From: Alphaproteobacteria bacterium
GTDB taxonomy: Bacteria; Pseudomonadota; Alphaproteobacteria; Rhizobiales; BM303
Direction of reading: 5' to 3'
Length of the DNA: 64,000 nt
NCBI GenBank assembly: GCA_024275895.1
Contig: JAJRYE010000046.1
Coordinates: 33,353-97,352 of the forward strand
Shown: positions 60,524 through 64,000 of the stretch, in pieces
Layout: every line of letters begins with the position of its first letter
Numbering within the stretch: the first letter of the stretch is position 1
Translations under genes and position numbers: made by a program
Notes under the pieces: model-generated
Databases searched by the model: none
What the model saw: only the letters and a program-made list of their open reading frames with translations
Told to the model about the DNA's origin: nothing

Positions 60524-61984
60524 CTACCGCTTGATCTCCCAGGTGGTCCGTTCCGGGCCATCCTTGAGAACAATCCCCATCGCATCCAGTTCATCGCGGA
60601 TGCGGTCGGCCTCGTTCCAGTCTCGTGCTTCCCGGGCGGCATTGCGGTTGTCAATCAGTTCCTCAACACGGCCGACATTGATGTCCTGATCATCAATAAT
60701 CGTGGTCCCTTCCTGATAGGTTTCAAACCTAGCCATGGAATCAAACGAGGCCAGTCCCAAAAAGTTAAGAGTGGCGAAAAGAGAGTGACCATCTGAAATA
60801 TCATCGGCCTTGGCCAGCTTGTGCAACTCCGCAATAGCTCCGGCTGTGTTCAGATCGTTTTTCAGATGATCAATGACCGTTTTTGCCGGAGGAAAACCAG
60901 AATAATAGTCCCTGTTCCCCTCCTGAAACGAAACCTTCAGGGACAGGATTTTTTCTTTCCAGCCGTATAATTCGCCATATGCCTGCTCAAGAGCCTTGGT
61001 CGTCCAGTCGATCGGTTGACGGTAGTGCGTTTTCAGCATGACGAGACGTAAAACATCCCCCGGCCATTTCCGTCCACCAAATTTCTCTGTCTTCAGCAGA
61101 TCATGGATGGTAATAAAATTTCCCAGACTTTTGGACATCTTCTCGCCCTCGACCTGCAAATAGCCGTTATGGACGAAGTATTTCGCCATCACCGCATTGC
61201 CATGAGCGCAGGTGCTCTGGGCGATTTCGTTTTCATGATGCGGGAAAATCAGATCCGCACCGCCGCCATGGATATCGAAGGTTTTGCCCAAATACTTCTC
61301 CGACATCACCGAGCATTCGATATGCCAGCCCGGCCGCCCGTACCCCCAGGGGCTGTCCCAGCCGGGCAGGCTTGTTTGCTTCCCGCCCGCGCCGCCGCCG
61401 CCCCGCGCCTCTTGCGGGGAGGGCTTCCACAGCACAAAATCCATCGGATCTTTTTTGTATGACGCCACGTCAACCCGCGCCCCGGCCCGCATTTCGTCCG
61501 GAGAACGGTTCGACAGGCAGCCATAGCTTTGGTCACTTGATACGCTGAACAGTACATGCCCGTCCGCCTCATAGGCATGGCCGCGTTCAATCAGGGTTTT
61601 GATCATGGCGATCATGCCCTCGATATGTTCGGTGGCACGTGGCTCCTTATCCGGCGGCAAAACACCAAGGGCTTTGATGTCTTCATGAAACTGTTTTATC
61701 GTGCGCGCCGTAATCTCGCCTATGGAGACCCCTTCTTGCGCCGCCCGCGCATTGATTTTGTCATCCACATCGGTGATGTTGCGCACATAGGTGACATGGG
61801 CCTCGCCATAAAGATACCGCAGCAGACGGTAAAGCACATCAAACACAATGATGGGGCGCGCATTGCCGATATGGGCATGATCATAAACCGTCGGTCCGCA
61901 GACATACATGCCGACTTTCTCAGGATTGATCGGTTTGAAAAGCTCTTTCTTGCGGCTCAGGGTGTTGTATAATTTCAGGCTCAA
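60524..61984 (-). CDS. cysS: Cysteinyl-tRNA synthetase
   Basis: A 486-residue class I synthetase. Motifs: [25 protein letters not shown] (HIGH box as HIGN, zinc Cys), [38 protein letters not shown] and the KMSKS loop [12 protein letters not shown]. Between DFVLWKPS and [10 protein letters not shown] there is a glycine-rich insert ([16 protein letters not shown]) absent from many homologues. The start is a TTG at 61984 behind GGGGAC. It is divergent from the glycosyltransferase gene. Confidence 0.95.
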   Translation of the reverse strand: MSLKLYNTLSRKKELFKPINPEKVGMYVCGPTVYDHAHIGNARPIIVFDVLYRLLRYLYGEAHVTYVRNITDVDDKINARAAQEGVSIGEITARTIKQFHEDIKALGVLPPDKEPRATEHIEGMIAMIKTLIERGHAYEADGHVLFSVSSDQSYGCLSNRSPDEMRAGARVDVASYKKDPMDFVLWKPSPQEARGGGGAGGKQTSLPGWDSPWGYGRPGWHIECSVMSEKYLGKTFDIHGGGADLIFPHHENEIAQSTCAHGNAVMAKYFVHNGYLQVEGEKMSKSLGNFITIHDLLKTEKFGGRKWPGDVLRLVMLKTHYRQPIDWTTKALEQAYGELYGWKEKILSLKVSFQEGNRDYYSGFPPAKTVIDHLKNDLNTAGAIAELHKLAKADDISDGHSLFATLNFLGLASFDSMARFETYQEGTTIIDDQDINVGRVEELIDNRNAAREARDWNEADRIRDELDAMGIVLKDGPERTTWEIKR

Positions 61985-62111
61985 GCTCTTGTCCCCATCT
62001 CTCTGCGGCGCAAGGGTAAAACGCGCCCCGGACTGTTTCCCGGGCTCTTTTTATCAGGCGCAAATCGATTTTGCGCGCTTTATATGCGCCCCGGGCCGCA
62101 TATTCTTTTAC

Positions 62112-62140
62112 TTGCCTATTCTGTACCATTCCCTTTTAAT
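62112..62140 (+). promoter_or_regulatory. Predicted promoter of the glycosyltransferase gene
   Basis: TTGCCT, 17 bases, TTTAAT, 32 bases before the preferred ATG. Reasonable match to sigma-70. Confidence 0.5.
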
Positions 62141-62172
62141 CGCTTTGTTACATTTGTGTAGTGTTATTTGGG

Positions 62173-63741
62173 ATGATCACCATCGGGGACGGGGGAGAAG
62201 ACACAGGGTGGCAAACCGCTCCATCCGGACACCGACAGGGCTTTGCCGACACCGCAGATACGGTGTTTTTTCACTTTGACCGGACGCGGCCAAGGGCCAT
62301 AGGGCAACAAGCGCGACAGATTGAACGCTCCACCACCAGCGCTCTTCGTCGCCGCCGCCCCGCCCTGAGCGCCTCTTACGGACTTTCCGGCGCCCAGATC
62401 AGCGGCCTTCTCACCCTTGCCATATTTATCCCGTCAGGCATGTGGATATTCGGCGCGCCGGCAATCCTGGCGCTGAATTTCTTCTTCTCCATATTTTTCG
62501 CCGCCCTTGTTGCCATCCGGCTGGCGGCGTTTTTTCTCGCCCCTTGCGAAAAAACCGGGAATGAGCCGCAAGGGGATACGGCGCGCCGGGATGAGGATTT
62601 GCCGGTCTATTCGGTTTTGGTGCCGGTGTTCCGGGAGGCGGTAATTTTGCCGCAACTGGTCATGGCGCTTTCCCGAATTGATTATCCGCGCAGCAAACTC
62701 GACATCAAGCTGATCTTTGAAGAAGCCGATACCGGGACGCTTGAAAAGGCCCTGACGCTGGCGCTTCCTTGCCATTTTGAATGTCTGGTTGTCCCCGGCG
62801 GAGCGCCGCAAACCAAACCCAGAGCCCTGAATTACGCCCTTGCTTTTGCCCGGGGAGACTATATCACAATCTTTGACGCCGAGGATATCCCGGCCACGGA
62901 CCAGTTGCGCCGCGCCTTGCAGGCCTTTGAAAACGGGCCTGAAAACCTGGCCTGCGTCCAGGCCCCGCTTGGATTTTACAACAGTGAAGACAACTGGCTG
63001 ACGCATCAGTTCACCCTCGAATACGCCGGCCTTTTTCATGTTCTCCTGCCAACGCTGGCGGCATTTGATCTGCCTTTATTGCTGGGCGGAACCTCAAATC
63101 ATTTCAAAACCGGCATACTCAGACAAGCAGGCGCCTGGGACCCATTCAACGTCACCGAAGACGCTGATCTGGGGATCCGCTTATCACGCATGGGCTATAA
63201 ATGCGGTGTCATCTGGTCCGCGACGAAGGAAGAGGCCAACGGGCGCTTGCGAGGCTGGATCCGGCAGCGTTCGCGCTGGCTGAAAGGGTGGATGCAGACC
63301 TATGCGGTTCATATGCGCAATCCGCTTTCATTATGGCGTCAATTGGGACCCAAAGGCTTTTTCACCTTTCAGGCTCTGGCCGGCGGTATGATTGTCTCGT
63401 CGCTGGTTTACCCGGTTTTCCTCCTTTTGCTGCTGTTTATTCTGCTCCAGGATCAGCTTCTCGCGGGGTTGAACAGCCTGACCGGCTACATCCTGCTCGC
63501 CCTCAACGGCTTTAATTTCATTCTCGGTTATACAGCCGCCGCCATGATCGGGGTTGAAGGGGTGCGGCGGACAGGGCAGATGCATCTGGCGCGCTGCGTG
63601 TTCGGCGTTCCCCTTTACTGGCTGCTGGTCTCGCTCGGCGCTTATCTTGCTCTTTGGCAGTTTTTCACCCGACCGTTTTTCTGGGAGAAAACAAATCACG
63701 GCCTCTCCCCCAATATGCCGGGCGCTTCCAACAAGGACTAA
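62173..63741 (+). CDS. Processive family-2 glycosyltransferase, membrane bound
   Basis: About 522 residues. After a soluble N-terminal stretch of 70 residues come two membrane helices (ISGLLTLAIFIPSGMWIFG, ILALNFFFSIFFAALVAIRLAAFFLA). A GT2 domain follows (YSVLVPVFREAVILPQLVMAL, TIFDAEDIP as the D-x-D region, NVTEDADLGIRLSRMGYKCG as the TED motif, RQRSRWLKGWMQT as the Q/RxxRW motif), then four C-terminal helices. These are the hallmarks of cellulose-synthase-like polymerases, though no PilZ domain is present. The polymer is unknown. The ORF track start is GTG 62161; the ATG at 62173 is used. No other polysaccharide gene lies nearby. Confidence 0.87.
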   Translation: MITIGDGGEDTGWQTAPSGHRQGFADTADTVFFHFDRTRPRAIGQQARQIERSTTSALRRRRPALSASYGLSGAQISGLLTLAIFIPSGMWIFGAPAILALNFFFSIFFAALVAIRLAAFFLAPCEKTGNEPQGDTARRDEDLPVYSVLVPVFREAVILPQLVMALSRIDYPRSKLDIKLIFEEADTGTLEKALTLALPCHFECLVVPGGAPQTKPRALNYALAFARGDYITIFDAEDIPATDQLRRALQAFENGPENLACVQAPLGFYNSEDNWLTHQFTLEYAGLFHVLLPTLAAFDLPLLLGGTSNHFKTGILRQAGAWDPFNVTEDADLGIRLSRMGYKCGVIWSATKEEANGRLRGWIRQRSRWLKGWMQTYAVHMRNPLSLWRQLGPKGFFTFQALAGGMIVSSLVYPVFLLLLLFILLQDQLLAGLNSLTGYILLALNGFNFILGYTAAAMIGVEGVRRTGQMHLARCVFGVPLYWLLVSLGAYLALWQFFTRPFFWEKTNHGLSPNMPGASNKD

Positions 63742-64000
63742 CCGAAAGCGGCATGGACTCATTCATATTCACGCCCGCGCCCTGTTTCATTTACTAGAGT
63801 CTGTCATGTTTTAATTGAAGCGTATCCTGAATTTTGAAGATAGTTTGCACATTCGGTTGCGGTAACTGCAACCCCAAACCGTTCAGCAACAGCTCTGGTC
63901 GGCTCCCCGTCTATAACAGCTTTAACAGCGCGTTCGCGCAAATCAATCGAATAGGGCTTAACCATACATACTGGCCTCCTCAATCCAGTATGTAACTTGA
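63742..64000. mobile_element. IS630-type deletion derivative, right-hand region
   Basis: The last 260 bases hold only the transposase remnant and its flanks. The flank by the 3' end is AGAGTCTGTCATG and the other reads TCAAGTTACATACTGG on the minus strand. I cannot recognise a certain terminal inverted repeat, because one end may lie beyond the window. Confidence 0.5.
63804..63965 (-). pseudogene. IS630-family transposase remnant with internal deletion
   Basis: A 53-codon frame. The first 34 residues (MVKPYSIDLRERAVKAVIDG, then EPTRAVAERFGVAV) are the N-terminal helix-turn-helix start of IS630-type transposases. The last 17 (ECANYLQNSGYASIKT) match the usual C-terminal end (ECANYxxNxGYAST) of the same enzyme. 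The whole catalytic DDE part is missing, so N- and C-ends are joined in frame. GAGGAGG precedes the ATG. The element continues toward the window end, so its full limits cannot be seen. It is a non-autonomous remnant. Confidence 0.75.

Overview
The window is ordinary chromosomal DNA of an alphaproteobacterium. Three conserved blocks point to that class: chvI-chvG-hprK-manX-ptsH next to pckA; rnd-lptC-lptA-lptB-rpoN-hpf-ptsN; and lppC divergent from rsmI-yraN-gshB. A Rhizobiales-like intergenic palindrome fits the same picture, but the order or genus cannot be fixed from sequence alone. Base composition is GC-rich except for an AT-rich island at about 29.45-29.9 kb. Starts were moved from the ORF track wherever a ribosome binding site, signal peptide or overlap argued for it.

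Layout. 1-1.2 kb: 3' end of an alpha/beta hydrolase and a haloacid-dehalogenase-like hydrolase. 1.3-7.0 kb: a Cache-domain histidine kinase and LuxR-type regulator, divergent from a three-gene TRAP transporter of the FcbT/TakP type. 7.1-19.1 kb: a fused indolepyruvate ferredoxin oxidoreductase, then an acyl-CoA ligase, a complete branched-chain (LIV-type) ABC transporter and a second PaaK-like ligase with an aberrant nucleotide-binding loop. Together these look like an uptake, CoA-activation and oxidation route for aromatic or branched organic acids. 19.1-28.9 kb: hemH, purH, a 180-kDa-type NAD glutamate dehydrogenase, yihY, dsbB and a DedA-like gene.

29.0-31.9 kb is the most unusual part. 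A tRNA-Leu(CAA) is followed by three tandem copies of a 119-120 bp repeat, two of which end in a tRNA-3'-end-like tail. Next come an AT-rich stretch with a perfect FNR/FixK-type palindrome, a small membrane ORF, a diheme cytochrome c and an overlapping Tat-exported quinoprotein-like beta-propeller.

31.9-43.5 kb: SH3 protein, 2-hydroxyacid dehydrogenase, LolA-like carrier, the regulatory PTS block with ChvGI, a GTP-type PEP carboxykinase, comM, ptsN and hpf. 43.8-48.6 kb: rpoN, lptBAC, rnd and rpmF. 48.7-55 kb: tRNA-Ala(CGC), yggT, yggU, folD, yciB, a MarR regulator, a bifunctional penicillin-binding protein and a Bcr/CflA exporter. 55-64 kb: ygjP, mepA, gshB, yraN, rsmI, lppC, cysS, a processive glycosyltransferase, and an IS630-type remnant whose transposase has lost its whole middle.

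No CRISPR array, prophage or complete mobile element was found. Intergenic regions carry at least three families of short palindromic repeats.
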